Positions 1 to 8,452 of a stretch of 64,000 nucleotides of DNA are shown piece by piece. Within the stretch, counting starts at the first letter, position 1. Each line of letters begins with the position of its first letter. This DNA comes from Lachnospiraceae bacterium (GTDB lineage Bacteria > Bacillota > Clostridia > Lachnospirales > Lachnospiraceae): contig JAFZUY010000003.1 of assembly GCA_017618075.1 (NCBI GenBank), positions 1-64,000 on the forward strand, read 5' to 3'. Under the pieces are notes generated by a model. The model was given only the letters and a program-made list of their open reading frames with translations, ran no database searches and was not told the origin of the DNA. Position numbers and translations under genes: made by a program.

Positions 1-130
1 CAAGAGAAGTCTCAAACGCGCGTAAGAAAGCAAGCCTGCAAGCGAAAAACTACGCGCGAAAAACAAGAGAAGTCTCAAACGCGCGTAAGAAAGCAAAGCT
101 GCAAGCGAAAAACTACGCGCGAAACAAAAG
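1..130. repeat. 63-bp tandem repeat array, left-edge partial
   Basis: Two copies of a 63-bp unit are visible; the CGCGCGTAAG core starts at 17 and again at 80, exactly 63 bp apart, and the array probably continues to the left of the window. Each unit contains CGCGCGTA and, about 26 bp later, its reverse complement TACGCGCG, so every unit can fold as a hairpin. One forward frame is free of stops and is in frame with the gene starting at 153. The same unit recurs five times at 52291-52594. Confidence 0.85.
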
Positions 131-152
131 AAGAGCAAAAAAAGGGAGTAAC

Positions 153-950
153 ATGGAGAACTATAACGAAAAACTAAAGATTCAATTGAAGGAAATTGAA
201 GATCTGATTGCAATATCTAACAAGAACCTGGAAAAACTACATAATGCTCCGAACCGAAGAGTCAGAATAGGAAAGAGTAACGGAAATTATCAGTATTCCT
301 GGGTTGATGAAAAGACTAAAAAAAGAATATATATTCCAAAAGCCCAAACAGAAGATTTAAGAAAAACAGTTCAGCGTGATTATGAGATAAAGGTTAATAA
401 AAAGCTGAATGCTTTGAAAAGAAGAATATCAGATTTTTTGAGAATATATGATATTGACGAAGTAGAAAAGGTTTACACCAATCTTTCGCCGGCTAGAAAA
501 AGACTTGTAATTCCTATAGTGGAAACAAAAGAAGAATTCATAAAAAGGTGGAAAAGTGTTAAGTACGAGCCAATGGCTATTGATGAAAATATTGAATTTG
601 TTACTGCCAACGGCATTAAAGTCCGATCAAAATCGGAATTGATAATAGCTAATATGCTTGAACAAAAAGAAATTCCGTACAGGTATGAATATCCTTTGTT
701 TTTAAAAGGAGTGGGGACAGTCAGACCGGATTTTATGTGTCTGAATATAAGAACAGGAAAAGAGTATGTCTGGGAACATTTTGGCATGATGGATAATATT
801 GCGTATGCCGGCAGGAATATAAGCAAGATTCAGACCTATGAGCAAAACGGATACCTTGCGGGTAAAAATATGATTATGACGTTTGAGACCTCGGCAAATG
901 CGTTAAATACATCAAGTTTGAGATGTGTGATTGAAGAATATCTGCTATAA
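153..950 (+). CDS. PD-(D/E)XK nuclease-like protein
   Basis: A 265-residue protein of no certain function. The N-terminal 120 residues are charged and helical, probably coiled coil. Residues 150-225 carry a pattern typical of PD-(D/E)XK folds: a KSE motif before a helix, then RPDF, then a strand with WEHFG, giving plausible E, D and E/H metal ligands. That family reading is an inference from motif spacing. The ATG at 153 has a GGGAG Shine-Dalgarno five bases upstream and is the preferred start, but the same frame stays open to base 3 through the 63-bp repeat, so a longer product with repeats of about 21 residues at its N-terminus cannot be excluded. No signal peptide or membrane segment is seen. 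Confidence 0.6.
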   Translation: MENYNEKLKIQLKEIEDLIAISNKNLEKLHNAPNRRVRIGKSNGNYQYSWVDEKTKKRIYIPKAQTEDLRKTVQRDYEIKVNKKLNALKRRISDFLRIYDIDEVEKVYTNLSPARKRLVIPIVETKEEFIKRWKSVKYEPMAIDENIEFVTANGIKVRSKSELIIANMLEQKEIPYRYEYPLFLKGVGTVRPDFMCLNIRTGKEYVWEHFGMMDNIAYAGRNISKIQTYEQNGYLAGKNMIMTFETSANALNTSSLRCVIEEYLL

Positions 951-988
951 TTTAAGAGCAGTTTGAAACAATCCAACGGAGGATAAAA

Positions 989-1858
989 ATGCGTTACGGA
1001 GCTTTGGAAGCGGGCGGAACAAAGATGGTCTGCGCCGTAGGAGATGAAAACGGAAATATATTGGAAAAGACAACGATTCCGACGACAACTCCCGATGAGA
1101 CACTGGAAGCAATAACGGAATATTTTAAGGATAAAGGCATCAGCGCGCTTGGCATAGCGTGCTTTGGACCGGTTGATCTTAACGTTAATTCGCCAACATA
1201 CGGACATATTTTAAAAACACCCAAGCCATACTGGTCAGATACGGACATAGTCGGTGTGTTGAAAAAAGCTCTTAATGTTCCCATAGGATTTGATACGGAT
1301 GTGAACGGATCAATACTCGGAGAAGCCACATGGGGCGCGGCAAAAGGGCTCACTGATGTAATTTATATCACAATCGGTACGGGCATCGGAGGAGGCATAA
1401 TCTCAGGCGGGAAACTGGTGCACGGAATGCTTCATCCCGAACTAGGACATATGAAAATGACATATGCGCCAAACGATACATATAAAGGCAAATGCCCATT
1501 CCACTCGAACTGTTTCGAAGGGCTTGCGAGTGGCCCTGCTATCGAAGAAAGATGGGGAATTGAAGGAAGCAAACTATCAGACCGCGACGAAGTGTGGGAG
1601 CTTGAGAGTTTTTATATTGCACAGGCACTCTCAAATCTCATCTGCATTTTAAGCCCGCAGAAAATCATCCTCGGCGGAGGAGTGATGCATCAGGAAAAAC
1701 TGTTCCCGCTCATAAAAGAAAAAGTCCTAAAAAACCTGAATAATTACATTTTAACCAAAGAACTTAAAGACATCGACAGTTTCATCGTTCCCGCAGGACT
1801 TGATGACGACCAGGGAATACTCGGAGCAATAAAACTTGCCATAGATGCAATGAAATGA
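989..1858 (+). CDS. ROK family fructokinase-like sugar kinase
   Basis: A 289-residue ROK (repressor, ORF, kinase) enzyme that probably phosphorylates fructose or a related hexose with ATP in the cytoplasm. The N-terminus has the phosphate-binding motif EAGGTK (residues 7-12). Residues 126-136 give the IGTGIGGG glycine loop, preceded by the D-x-N of the catalytic aspartate region (FDTDVNGS). The ROK zinc site is visible as HPELGH followed by CPFHSNCFEG. Length is normal for the fructokinase branch, and there is no N-terminal helix-turn-helix, so this is a kinase rather than a repressor. The start follows a GGAGG with six-base spacing. It lies 38 bp after the preceding gene. The substrate is inferred from family resemblance only. 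Confidence 0.85.
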   Translation: MRYGALEAGGTKMVCAVGDENGNILEKTTIPTTTPDETLEAITEYFKDKGISALGIACFGPVDLNVNSPTYGHILKTPKPYWSDTDIVGVLKKALNVPIGFDTDVNGSILGEATWGAAKGLTDVIYITIGTGIGGGIISGGKLVHGMLHPELGHMKMTYAPNDTYKGKCPFHSNCFEGLASGPAIEERWGIEGSKLSDRDEVWELESFYIAQALSNLICILSPQKIILGGGVMHQEKLFPLIKEKVLKNLNNYILTKELKDIDSFIVPAGLDDDQGILGAIKLAIDAMK

Positions 1859-1953
1859 GAGTGTATATTAAAATGGATTTAGCGTATACAACGGAATATA
1901 AAAAACCGGTTGAAGAAGAATGGATTTGAGATTCTTGAAAAAGAGGAATAAGA

Positions 1954-2412
1954 ATGGAATATGTAATTGTTTATGTTTCACCTGTATTTTTGTTGGCAAT
2001 CGTAACATTAATATGCGTATTATGTGAAATGATTAAGCCTTCCTCAATAGAAAAGGGCAATAAAGGAAAACTGGGAGACAGCTATTCGGTATATGTTTTT
2101 TTTAGCGCAGGGAAAGGTACACCACAATACTTGGAAACGGTTTTTACCAAGAGAAAGAATGGTAAATACAGATTAAAATTTGGATTCTTCGAGTGGATTA
2201 TTATGGCAACGTGTATTATTCCGATATTTGGTCTGTATGCGTTTATTATTTGTGTTATCCTGAAGATGAATGATGAAATTCTGTTGGAAACGATTTCATG
2301 TATTGTTGTGGTTGGATTAGACCTATTGATATTTTCCGCTTTAATGTGCAATCCTACCATTCGGGCATTGGTATTTTTTAGAAAATTTCAAAAAGGATTT
2401 CAGATGAAATAA
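1954..2412 (+). CDS. hypothetical small membrane protein
   Basis: A 152-residue protein that I do not recognise. Residues 3-26 form one hydrophobic segment, followed by a polar loop of about 50 residues (35-78), then two further hydrophobic segments near 80-105 and 112-135, and a basic tail. The predicted topology is three membrane helices. The start is supported by an AGAGGAA Shine-Dalgarno. The 90 bp before it contain a short broken reading frame. A strong hairpin with a T-run follows and ends the transcript. No catalytic motif is visible. Confidence 0.6.
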   Translation: MEYVIVYVSPVFLLAIVTLICVLCEMIKPSSIEKGNKGKLGDSYSVYVFFSAGKGTPQYLETVFTKRKNGKYRLKFGFFEWIIMATCIIPIFGLYAFIICVILKMNDEILLETISCIVVVGLDLLIFSALMCNPTIRALVFFRKFQKGFQMK

Positions 2413-2488
2413 TTTTGGACAGAGCATCGTTCAACTACCCGGTGGCCTTCGGGAACCATCAAATTGGAATAGAAAATAACTTTAAATC

Positions 2489-2524
2489 AAAACACCCCAC
2501 AAGATAACTGCGGAGTGTTTTTTG
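2489..2524 (+). terminator. intrinsic terminator
   Basis: The left arm AAAACACCCC pairs with GGAGTGTTTT apart from one mismatch, and a run of six T follows. It ends transcription after the small membrane protein gene and lies just before the esterase leader. Confidence 0.7.
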
Positions 2525-2569
2525 CCTTATTTTGTGGTAAAATGTTGCTGTTTGAAAGGGAGGAATGAT

Positions 2570-3352
2570 ATGGCAAATATTTCTGTTCGTTTTTATTCAA
2601 ACTGTTTGAGAAGATTTACAACATTTAACATGTACCTGCCCAATGATATAAGGGAAGAGCAGCCCAACGACTCGGAGTACGCAAATCGTCCGATCAAGAC
2701 GCTTTTTCTTCTTCACGGATATACGGGCGACGCGGATAACTGGGTGCCCTGGTATCTGGCAGATAAGTATAATTTTGCGGTAGTGATTCCTAACGGCGAG
2801 AACGCATTTTGGCTGGACGGCATTTCGACAGGCCATGCTTTCTGCAAATTTCTGGGCGAGGAACTCATGGAATATGTAAGAAGGGTTTTCGGCTTTGCAA
2901 AAACAAAGGAAGACACATATATCATGGGGATGTCAATGGGCGGATTCGGAGCGCTTCACACCGCTTTGTACTATCCGGACAGGTTTGGCTGTGCAACCGC
3001 ACTTTCTCCCGCATTAGTCGTACACGAAGTAGCGAACATGAAAGAAGGTGGCGGCAACGAAATAGCAAATTATGAGTACTTCAGAGAGTGCTTCGGCGAT
3101 CCCGCGAAGGTGCTTGAGAGCGACAACAATCCTGAAAAGCTCATAAAAAAAATAAAAGCCGAAGGCAAAAACTGCCCTAAAATCTACATGGCCATTGGTA
3201 ATGATGATTTTTTGTTAGAGAATAACAGAGAGTTCCATACATTCCTTGAATCAGAGGGAATTGAACATATTTACGCAGAAGATGAGGGCAGTCACGACAT
3301 GGAATTTTGGAACAGGTACGTGCTTAAATTTATACCTATGATGTTTGAATAA
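2570..3352 (+). CDS. tributyrin esterase-like alpha/beta hydrolase
   Basis: A 260-residue putative carboxylesterase of the esterase D / tributyrin esterase family, likely cytoplasmic because no signal peptide is visible. The oxyanion region reads LLHGYTGDADNW. The nucleophile elbow is GMSMGGFG, with the catalytic serine in the middle. A conserved aspartate (GNDDFLLE) and a late histidine (GSHDMEFW) complete a Ser-Asp-His triad. The frame is open from a TTG at 2522 that would overlap the upstream terminator; I chose the ATG at 2570 because GGGAGG lies seven bases before it and the family normally starts close to this point. The natural substrate, perhaps an acetylated or feruloylated sugar, cannot be read from the sequence. 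Confidence 0.8.
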   Translation: MANISVRFYSNCLRRFTTFNMYLPNDIREEQPNDSEYANRPIKTLFLLHGYTGDADNWVPWYLADKYNFAVVIPNGENAFWLDGISTGHAFCKFLGEELMEYVRRVFGFAKTKEDTYIMGMSMGGFGALHTALYYPDRFGCATALSPALVVHEVANMKEGGGNEIANYEYFRECFGDPAKVLESDNNPEKLIKKIKAEGKNCPKIYMAIGNDDFLLENNREFHTFLESEGIEHIYAEDEGSHDMEFWNRYVLKFIPMMFE

Positions 3353-3413
3353 GCCCATAAAAACCCTATGTTCATTTCGTGTATTATACAGAATGATCAT
3401 TCGGAGGCTGACA

Positions 3414-4442
3414 ATGAAAAAGAACGTAAAAAAAATACTCGCAACAGTGAGCATATTAATACTTGCAGTGCTATCAATAACCGGGTGTGGCAAGAAGACA
3501 CCTAAGTTTAGTGATGAGATAATGTTTTCGCTTCGTGAATATGAGCCATGGTTTTATGAATCGCTTCACTATACTCTTTTAAGCGACGGGACCCTGATAG
3601 TGCAGTATTTCGAAACGGAACTCGGAAGAGAGACGCTTCCTGCCGACAGAATGGATAAGATAAAAAAGAAATTTGATGCCGAAAAAGTCTACAATATGAA
3701 TGTGGGAACAGAAGGCGACTTTACAGACGGAACAAGCAGTTACATTGTTCTTTATGACAACGACGGAAATGAAATAAAAATCGGAGGATACGAGGTATCG
3801 AGCAGAAAGTTTAATAGTCTCTTTTATGATCTTTATGCTTTGTGTGAAGACGATTATACCAAGCAGTTTTCGGATCTTCTGCTTGAATGCAGGCGTGAAG
3901 GATTAACCTACCGCGAAAAATATATGAATAATACTCCGGATGAGCCGGAAGAAATCGAGCCCGAAGAAGAAAACTGGGAAGAAATGGAATGCGAATATAT
4001 AAACAGTTTCAAGTGCGGATATTTAAGTCAGGATAACGCTCCGTGTGCGTATGTTATGTACCTGATTGAGACTGATGAAGAAGCGGACTATGCGGAAGAA
4101 AAGCTTGGAATGAGAGAGTCTGATGATCCGGATGAATTATGGTGTTTTAATACAGATGTTTCCGATGCTTTTCAGGAAATGAGGATGAATTATTCGACAG
4201 CTATATATAATTATCTGATTTATTACATGGAATACGGTGAGGGCGGCAATTATTCCCATGCAGATGCCGTAATCACCAATGGCAAGGAAATATCGTTTAA
4301 TTTTGATGTTGTTGAATCACCGGAAGGAGACTTTGGTACAGATGTAATGGACGGAGATATCGTTTTTGCCGCCGTTCCGAAGTACTGCTTCAAAGACCTG
4401 GAATTAACCAATACGGTAAGTCCGCTGGAAGAAACGGAATAA
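3414..4442 (+). CDS. hypothetical lipoprotein
   Basis: A 342-residue predicted lipoprotein. The basic N-terminus and hydrophobic stretch end in a clear lipobox, SITGC, so the cysteine near residue 24 should be lipidated and the protein anchored on the outer face of the membrane. The mature part is very acidic, with a Glu-rich run around residues 175-195, and contains no motif I recognise. The start was moved from an upstream in-frame ATG at 3345, inside the end of the esterase gene, to 3414 because GGAGG precedes it and the signal peptide then begins MKKN. It lies upstream of an HD-GYP protein and another lipoprotein on the same strand; whether they are co-transcribed is unclear. Confidence 0.7.
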   Translation: MKKNVKKILATVSILILAVLSITGCGKKTPKFSDEIMFSLREYEPWFYESLHYTLLSDGTLIVQYFETELGRETLPADRMDKIKKKFDAEKVYNMNVGTEGDFTDGTSSYIVLYDNDGNEIKIGGYEVSSRKFNSLFYDLYALCEDDYTKQFSDLLLECRREGLTYREKYMNNTPDEPEEIEPEEENWEEMECEYINSFKCGYLSQDNAPCAYVMYLIETDEEADYAEEKLGMRESDDPDELWCFNTDVSDAFQEMRMNYSTAIYNYLIYYMEYGEGGNYSHADAVITNGKEISFNFDVVESPEGDFGTDVMDGDIVFAAVPKYCFKDLELTNTVSPLEETE

Positions 4443-4524
4443 GAATAAATTATTCCGAATTTTTGCCGAAATAATACTTGTATGTTGAATAAAGATCATA
4501 AAAGAATTATTACGGGAACGGGAT

Positions 4525-6195
4525 ATGAAAAAGGATAAAACAGGCAGAAAAAAATTATCAAGACAACTGGTTATAATGGTATTCGTTATTCAGGCGATTA
4601 CTTTATTAATCATTGCGGCTATGGTTAGAAAGGGAAGCATCAATATTTATCTTTCAGCCAAAAATGATATTATATCAAGCCAGCTCATAAATGTGAAAGA
4701 AAGAGTTGAAAATGATACATTTCTGATTCCGTTATCAAACAATATTGATTACTGGCAGAATCATTATGAGGAAATCAGCAGGGATTACAAAGACAGCGAG
4801 AATACTCTAACGCCTGATGAAGAAGAGTATTTCGGAAACATTGCTTTGGATATAAAAGCAGCAGAAAAATCCGGCTCGGAGGCTGAAAAAGAGAAGGCTT
4901 ACCAAAAACTTGACGAATTAAGTGATGAGCAGAAACTCAAATTTTATGAGCTTCAGTATCATTACTTCATATCCTCTTTCAGAGGGAATGCGGAAGGGTT
5001 TTACGGGTACGAAGGAACCGGGTGTTTTGCGAACCTAAAAGACGGAAGATACATTGATCTCGTCTGGGTTGACGAAAGTGAAAATATTTATGAAGATTCG
5101 TTGTATGTTTTTGTACAGAATGCGTTATATGACGAGATCATAAAAAAATTCGACGTTAATTCAACCGCGGACGATAAGAATGATGCCATCGAGTATATGT
5201 ATTTAAGCCCAAGCGGCAAAGAAGGCAGAAGTCAGCTTAATTATATGGGTATGACTCCGATTGTTGAAGACGGTGAAACAGTTGCTGTTATAACCATGTA
5301 TTACAATTTCAAATCTTTTTCGGAGAGGATAAACCAGGCTATTATAACAGGCCTGATTCTTGTAATTCTGGCGAATATTCTTGTGTGCATTCTTTTCATT
5401 TTTATTACGAGAAGAATTGCGGTTAAACCGATTTCTTCGATTCAGGATTCCGTCCGTGAATATATGACCTCAAAGGACGGAGCGAGTGCAAGAAAAAAAC
5501 TTAAAAACATTAATTCTAAAAATGAAATCGGGGTCCTGGCAAGTGATGTCGACAAAATGATCGGAGAAATTGACGATTACATAGGAGAGATAGAAGAGGC
5601 AGGACAGAAACTTAAAAATCTTACGGTTGGAGTAACGGAAGCTCTGGCAAATGCGATTGATGCCAAGGACAAATATACCAACGGCCATTCCAAGAGAGTT
5701 GCGGAGTATTCGAAAATGATTGCCGAAAAGGCAGGAAAACCCGAAGACGAGTGTTATAAGATTTATTATGCTGCGCTTCTGCACGATGTAGGAAAAATAG
5801 GCGTTCCGGGTGAAATTCTTAATATGGACAGAAGGCTTACGGATGAAGAGTTTTCGCATATTAAGCAGCATCCCGTGGTGGGAAATCAGATTTTATCAAG
5901 CATAAAAGAGCATCCATGGCTAAGCCTCGGAGCACATTTCCATCATGAGCGTTATGACGGCAAAGGATATCCCGAAGGCTTAAAGGGTGATGAAATTCCC
6001 GAGATAGGCCGAATTATCGCAGTTGCCGATGCATACGATGCCATGACCTCCAACCGAAGCTACAGAAATGCAATTCCTCAAAATGTGGTTCGCGAAGAAA
6101 TGGTCAAGGGCTCGGGAACACAGTTTGATCCCGAATTCGCCGCGATAATGGTTGAACTGATAGATGAGGATACCGAATATACCATGAGAGAATAA
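4525..6195 (+). CDS. membrane HAMP / HD-GYP domain signalling protein
   Basis: A 556-residue transmembrane signalling protein. A first membrane helix spans about residues 15-37, an extracytoplasmic sensor region runs to about 268, and a second helix occupies about 272-297. A HAMP-like linker follows, then an HD-GYP phosphohydrolase domain at about 365-550. The HD pair is visible as HDVGKIG at 420, and the GYP signature as HHERYDGKGYP at 473. HD-GYP enzymes are known to hydrolyse cyclic di-GMP or related dinucleotides; which one this enzyme uses is not visible. The sensor domain was not recognised. It sits between two lipoprotein genes, with a 30-bp gap to the next one, suggesting that a surface signal may be linked to second-messenger turnover. 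Confidence 0.85.
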   Translation: MKKDKTGRKKLSRQLVIMVFVIQAITLLIIAAMVRKGSINIYLSAKNDIISSQLINVKERVENDTFLIPLSNNIDYWQNHYEEISRDYKDSENTLTPDEEEYFGNIALDIKAAEKSGSEAEKEKAYQKLDELSDEQKLKFYELQYHYFISSFRGNAEGFYGYEGTGCFANLKDGRYIDLVWVDESENIYEDSLYVFVQNALYDEIIKKFDVNSTADDKNDAIEYMYLSPSGKEGRSQLNYMGMTPIVEDGETVAVITMYYNFKSFSERINQAIITGLILVILANILVCILFIFITRRIAVKPISSIQDSVREYMTSKDGASARKKLKNINSKNEIGVLASDVDKMIGEIDDYIGEIEEAGQKLKNLTVGVTEALANAIDAKDKYTNGHSKRVAEYSKMIAEKAGKPEDECYKIYYAALLHDVGKIGVPGEILNMDRRLTDEEFSHIKQHPVVGNQILSSIKEHPWLSLGAHFHHERYDGKGYPEGLKGDEIPEIGRIIAVADAYDAMTSNRSYRNAIPQNVVREEMVKGSGTQFDPEFAAIMVELIDEDTEYTMRE

Positions 6196-6225
6196 GCCAG
6201 TTGGGAACACATCGAGGAAGATAAA

Positions 6226-7437
6226 ATGAAAAAGACTAAAAAAACGAGACCTGGAACAACTCATAAAAGAAGCATTGCATTGGCCTTATCAATCGTAATG
6301 TCATTTGCAGTTTTAATGGCTAATGGATGCAATAATAAACCGAAGACCATTGAAGATTATCCCGATTCACAGCCTGTTGCGACTGTGGAAACAAAAGACG
6401 GAGTAAACGTTGAAATCTTTGATGAAGATGAAGGAACAGTAACTGCAGAAGAAAAAAACCGCGAACACGATTCGTTGTTTGATTCGGGAGTTTTTGTTTA
6501 TAATCCCGAAGCCATCAGCTCTTTTAACAGAGAGGAAATGAAAAACAAAGAGGCTTCCTTAAAGGCGGCTGAAAAGATTCTAAGAGCTGTATACGATTGT
6601 GAAACCGAGTTTGAACTTACGGGCGATGACGAAGTGGATGAAATGGATTTTAACCGAGGACTAAAACTCGCCAGAATGACCAGCCCCATGGTGTCATGCG
6701 TTGATATAACCATAGTAGATAAAAACACATATAAAATCAGTTATTTCCCCGTACTTTCAGAAGACCATACCGAACTTTACGAAAACGATACCGATATGGC
6801 TGATGTGGAAAGAAAATTCACCGCATTCGAGGAATATGTTACCAAGGCAATCAACAACAATATAACTGCAGACGACGATTATATGACACGTGCTGAGAAG
6901 ATATATAAATTTCTTATGGACGATATCGAAATCGAGAACGATAAAGAGATGCTTGAACAGGCAGCTAGTATAAATCCTTTTCAGCTGATGCTTGAATTTT
7001 ATGATACAGATATTATTGATGTTCCGGAAACCAAAAAACTGGACCAATGGCAGTTTGTAAAGCTTTACGATTTCTTTTTAACACAGCTAAATGTTAAGCA
7101 CTATGTGATTTCTGCCGGGGGCAAATTGGTTGATAAATCCTATGAGTCGATAAATGAGGTCTTTGAAATAACAAATGGCGAATGGGCATGGGTAATAATC
7201 ACGGACGAAAATGATAACAATTATATCTGTGATATTTTAATGGATAAAATGGTGCTTGATGAACAGAGAAAATCGCAAGAGGATTACGAATCGGATATGC
7301 TTTACTTCGGAATCAGTGACAAAACAAGAAAGGAATCCATTGATATTATGGGCAGAATTTACGGTTTGACAATGGATGCAACCAAAAATGAATCCGGAAC
7401 AAACATACCTCAGTGTAAGGAAGACTACAAAAAGTAG
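6226..7437 (+). CDS. hypothetical lipoprotein, possible degenerate transglutaminase fold
   Basis: A 403-residue predicted lipoprotein. The hydrophobic signal ends in the lipobox LMANGC, giving a lipidated cysteine near residue 35. Residues 220-340 have the order of secondary-structure elements seen in transglutaminase-like proteins: a short helix that normally carries the cysteine (LYDFFLTQLNV), a strand, then WAWVIITDENDN and a strand with ICDI. The usual Cys and His appear to be replaced, so this would be a non-catalytic version; this is an inference from pattern only. The start has a GAGGAAG Shine-Dalgarno. It follows the HD-GYP gene by 30 bp and is likely in the same transcript. Confidence 0.6.
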   Translation: MKKTKKTRPGTTHKRSIALALSIVMSFAVLMANGCNNKPKTIEDYPDSQPVATVETKDGVNVEIFDEDEGTVTAEEKNREHDSLFDSGVFVYNPEAISSFNREEMKNKEASLKAAEKILRAVYDCETEFELTGDDEVDEMDFNRGLKLARMTSPMVSCVDITIVDKNTYKISYFPVLSEDHTELYENDTDMADVERKFTAFEEYVTKAINNNITADDDYMTRAEKIYKFLMDDIEIENDKEMLEQAASINPFQLMLEFYDTDIIDVPETKKLDQWQFVKLYDFFLTQLNVKHYVISAGGKLVDKSYESINEVFEITNGEWAWVIITDENDNNYICDILMDKMVLDEQRKSQEDYESDMLYFGISDKTRKESIDIMGRIYGLTMDATKNESGTNIPQCKEDYKK

Positions 7438-7644
7438 GCCAATTGGGGACGTGTGCGGAGCACTTGGCGAGGTTTTTTCGAGCCTAGTGCGTGCCATGGG
7501 ATTCCACTTGGTGAGGTTCTTTCGAACCTAGTGGAAGACCAGTGATATTTTGGCTTTTTTGCCACTTGGGGACACTTCTCTGAGTAAATATCCAGCAGCC
7601 ACAAGTTAAATGAAACACTTTTTAAGGACAATCGGAGAAACATA
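7438..7644. other. gene-free spacer with two related hairpins
   Basis: No reading frame here looks coding. Two near-identical imperfect hairpins occur at 7461-7489 and 7504-7534: CACTTGGCGAGG pairs with GCCTAGTG, and CCACTTGGTGAGG with ACCTAGTGG, each with a TTTCGA-like loop. Fragments reading TTGGGGAC occur at 7443 and 7564. It may be a relic of a small palindromic element. Confidence 0.45.
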
Positions 7645-7672
7645 TTGACAATTATAGTTCTTATGATATTCT
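7645..7672 (+). promoter_or_regulatory. promoter of the type III toxin-antitoxin locus
   Basis: TTGACA at 7645-7650 and TATTCT at 7667-7672 are 16 bp apart. Transcription would start near 7679, at the first base of the repeated antitoxin RNA. Confidence 0.65.
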
Positions 7673-7677
7673 ATAGT

Positions 7678-7770
7678 TGATGGTGAGTCCTACCGATAAG
7701 TGGAAGTTGTAAAAGCGATGGAATCGCTGATGGTGGTTCCACAATGTGGCTATGTCAAACGACGTAGCCA
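7678..7770 (+). ncRNA. candidate ToxI-like RNA antitoxin
   Basis: This 90-nt untranslated stretch lies between a promoter and an intrinsic terminator, directly upstream of a ToxN/AbiQ-family gene, which is the standard layout of type III toxin-antitoxin loci. It begins with TGATGGTG at 7678, and the same eight bases recur at 7728. After the second copy comes GTTCCACAATGTGG, a shortened form of the sequence after the first copy. This gives a repeat of about 50 nt in roughly one and a half copies. Known type III antitoxins consist of short tandem repeats that the toxin itself cuts and binds. Assignment as the antitoxin rests on position and repeat structure. Confidence 0.6.
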
Positions 7771-7782
7771 TTTTTATTTTTT
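7747..7782 (+). terminator. terminator between RNA antitoxin and toxin gene
   Basis: A 10-bp stem (TGGCTATGTC with GACGTAGCCA, one G-U pair) with a four-base loop and a long T-run. In type III systems this leaky terminator sets a high RNA-to-toxin ratio. Confidence 0.8.
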
Positions 7783-7790
7783 GAGGTATT

Positions 7791-8315
7791 ATGACGCAGG
7801 AACGATTGAACCTTTTTCTTATAGATATTAAGTATATAAGGAATCTGCATCAAGTTGATGACAGAGTTTCATCTGTGTCTCCTCAGATTGGAAAACAACA
7901 CAGAATATATGTGGGCGTGGTGGTTATATGTAAAAATAGGAAATACCTTATCCCTCTTTCGCATCCGGTGGAAAAGCATAAGAAAATGAAACCACGAGCA
8001 GATTTTGACAAAATCATAGATAAAAGAGGCAAACTAATTGGAGTGCTGAATTATAATCTTATGATACCAGTTAAAGATACACATATAAAACGCGTTGACT
8101 TAATTAAACAGAGAACGGATACTTTGAGCGAAAAACATTATAAGGATCTATGTATAGATGAATTGAATTGGTGTAGAAGAAATCAGGAAGTTATAGTTAA
8201 TAAAGCGAATGTTTTATATAGTCTTTGTACAGGTTTTTCTGATTACAAAGGCAAAGAAAGATGCCTGGACTTTAAGAAGATGGAAGCGATTTGCGACAAA
8301 TATAATCCAAAGTAA
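7791..8315 (+). CDS. type III toxin ToxN/AbiQ-family endoribonuclease
   Basis: A 174-residue protein matching the ToxN/AbiQ/CptN family by its ordered motifs. They are DIKYIRNLHQVDDRV near the N-terminus, a strand with IYVGVVV, the segment YLIPLSHPVEKHKKM (residues 57-71) with the conserved PL-(S/T)-x-P-x-x-K/H block, LNYNLMIPV near 100, and the C-terminal pattern ELNWCRRN followed later by LDFKKMEAICDKY. Members are sequence-specific endoribonucleases held inactive by a repetitive RNA and released on phage infection to cause abortive infection. The upstream promoter, repeat RNA and terminator fit this exactly. Length agrees with the family (about 160-175). The start has TGAGG about six bases upstream. 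Substrate specificity and active phage defence are inference. Confidence 0.85.
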   Translation: MTQERLNLFLIDIKYIRNLHQVDDRVSSVSPQIGKQHRIYVGVVVICKNRKYLIPLSHPVEKHKKMKPRADFDKIIDKRGKLIGVLNYNLMIPVKDTHIKRVDLIKQRTDTLSEKHYKDLCIDELNWCRRNQEVIVNKANVLYSLCTGFSDYKGKERCLDFKKMEAICDKYNPK

Positions 8316-8361
8316 AATTCTATCAAAATCATAAAATGTTATTATGAAAAGGCGGATTGTC

Positions 8362-8394
8362 ATCGCGGTGCAAAAATTTCACCCCGATTGTTTT
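8362..8394 (+). terminator. terminator after the toxin gene
   Basis: ATCGCGGTG pairs with CACCCCGAT (one mismatch) across a nine-base loop and is followed by TGTTTT. It would close the toxin-antitoxin transcript. Confidence 0.55.
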
Positions 8395-8423
8395 AAAAAT
8401 TTCTTACATTTTGTAAAATATAC

Positions 8424-8452
8424 TTGACATTATGTCGCAAAAGGATTACTAT
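8424..8452 (+). promoter_or_regulatory. strong promoter with overlapping palindrome
   Basis: TTGACA (8424-8429) and TACTAT (8447-8452) are separated by 17 bp. The perfect palindrome GACAT-T-ATGTC at 8426-8436 overlaps the -35 box and could be a repressor site. It reads toward the CPBP protease gene. Confidence 0.6.

Noticed and set aside
63..130. CRISPR array
   Set aside because: The repeated units are contiguous 63-bp copies without unique spacers, and no cas genes are present.
1873..1929. Eighteen-codon frame after the ROK kinase gene
   Set aside because: It has no ribosome site; a one-base shift would extend it to FEILEKEE, so it is at most a gene relic too short to identify.
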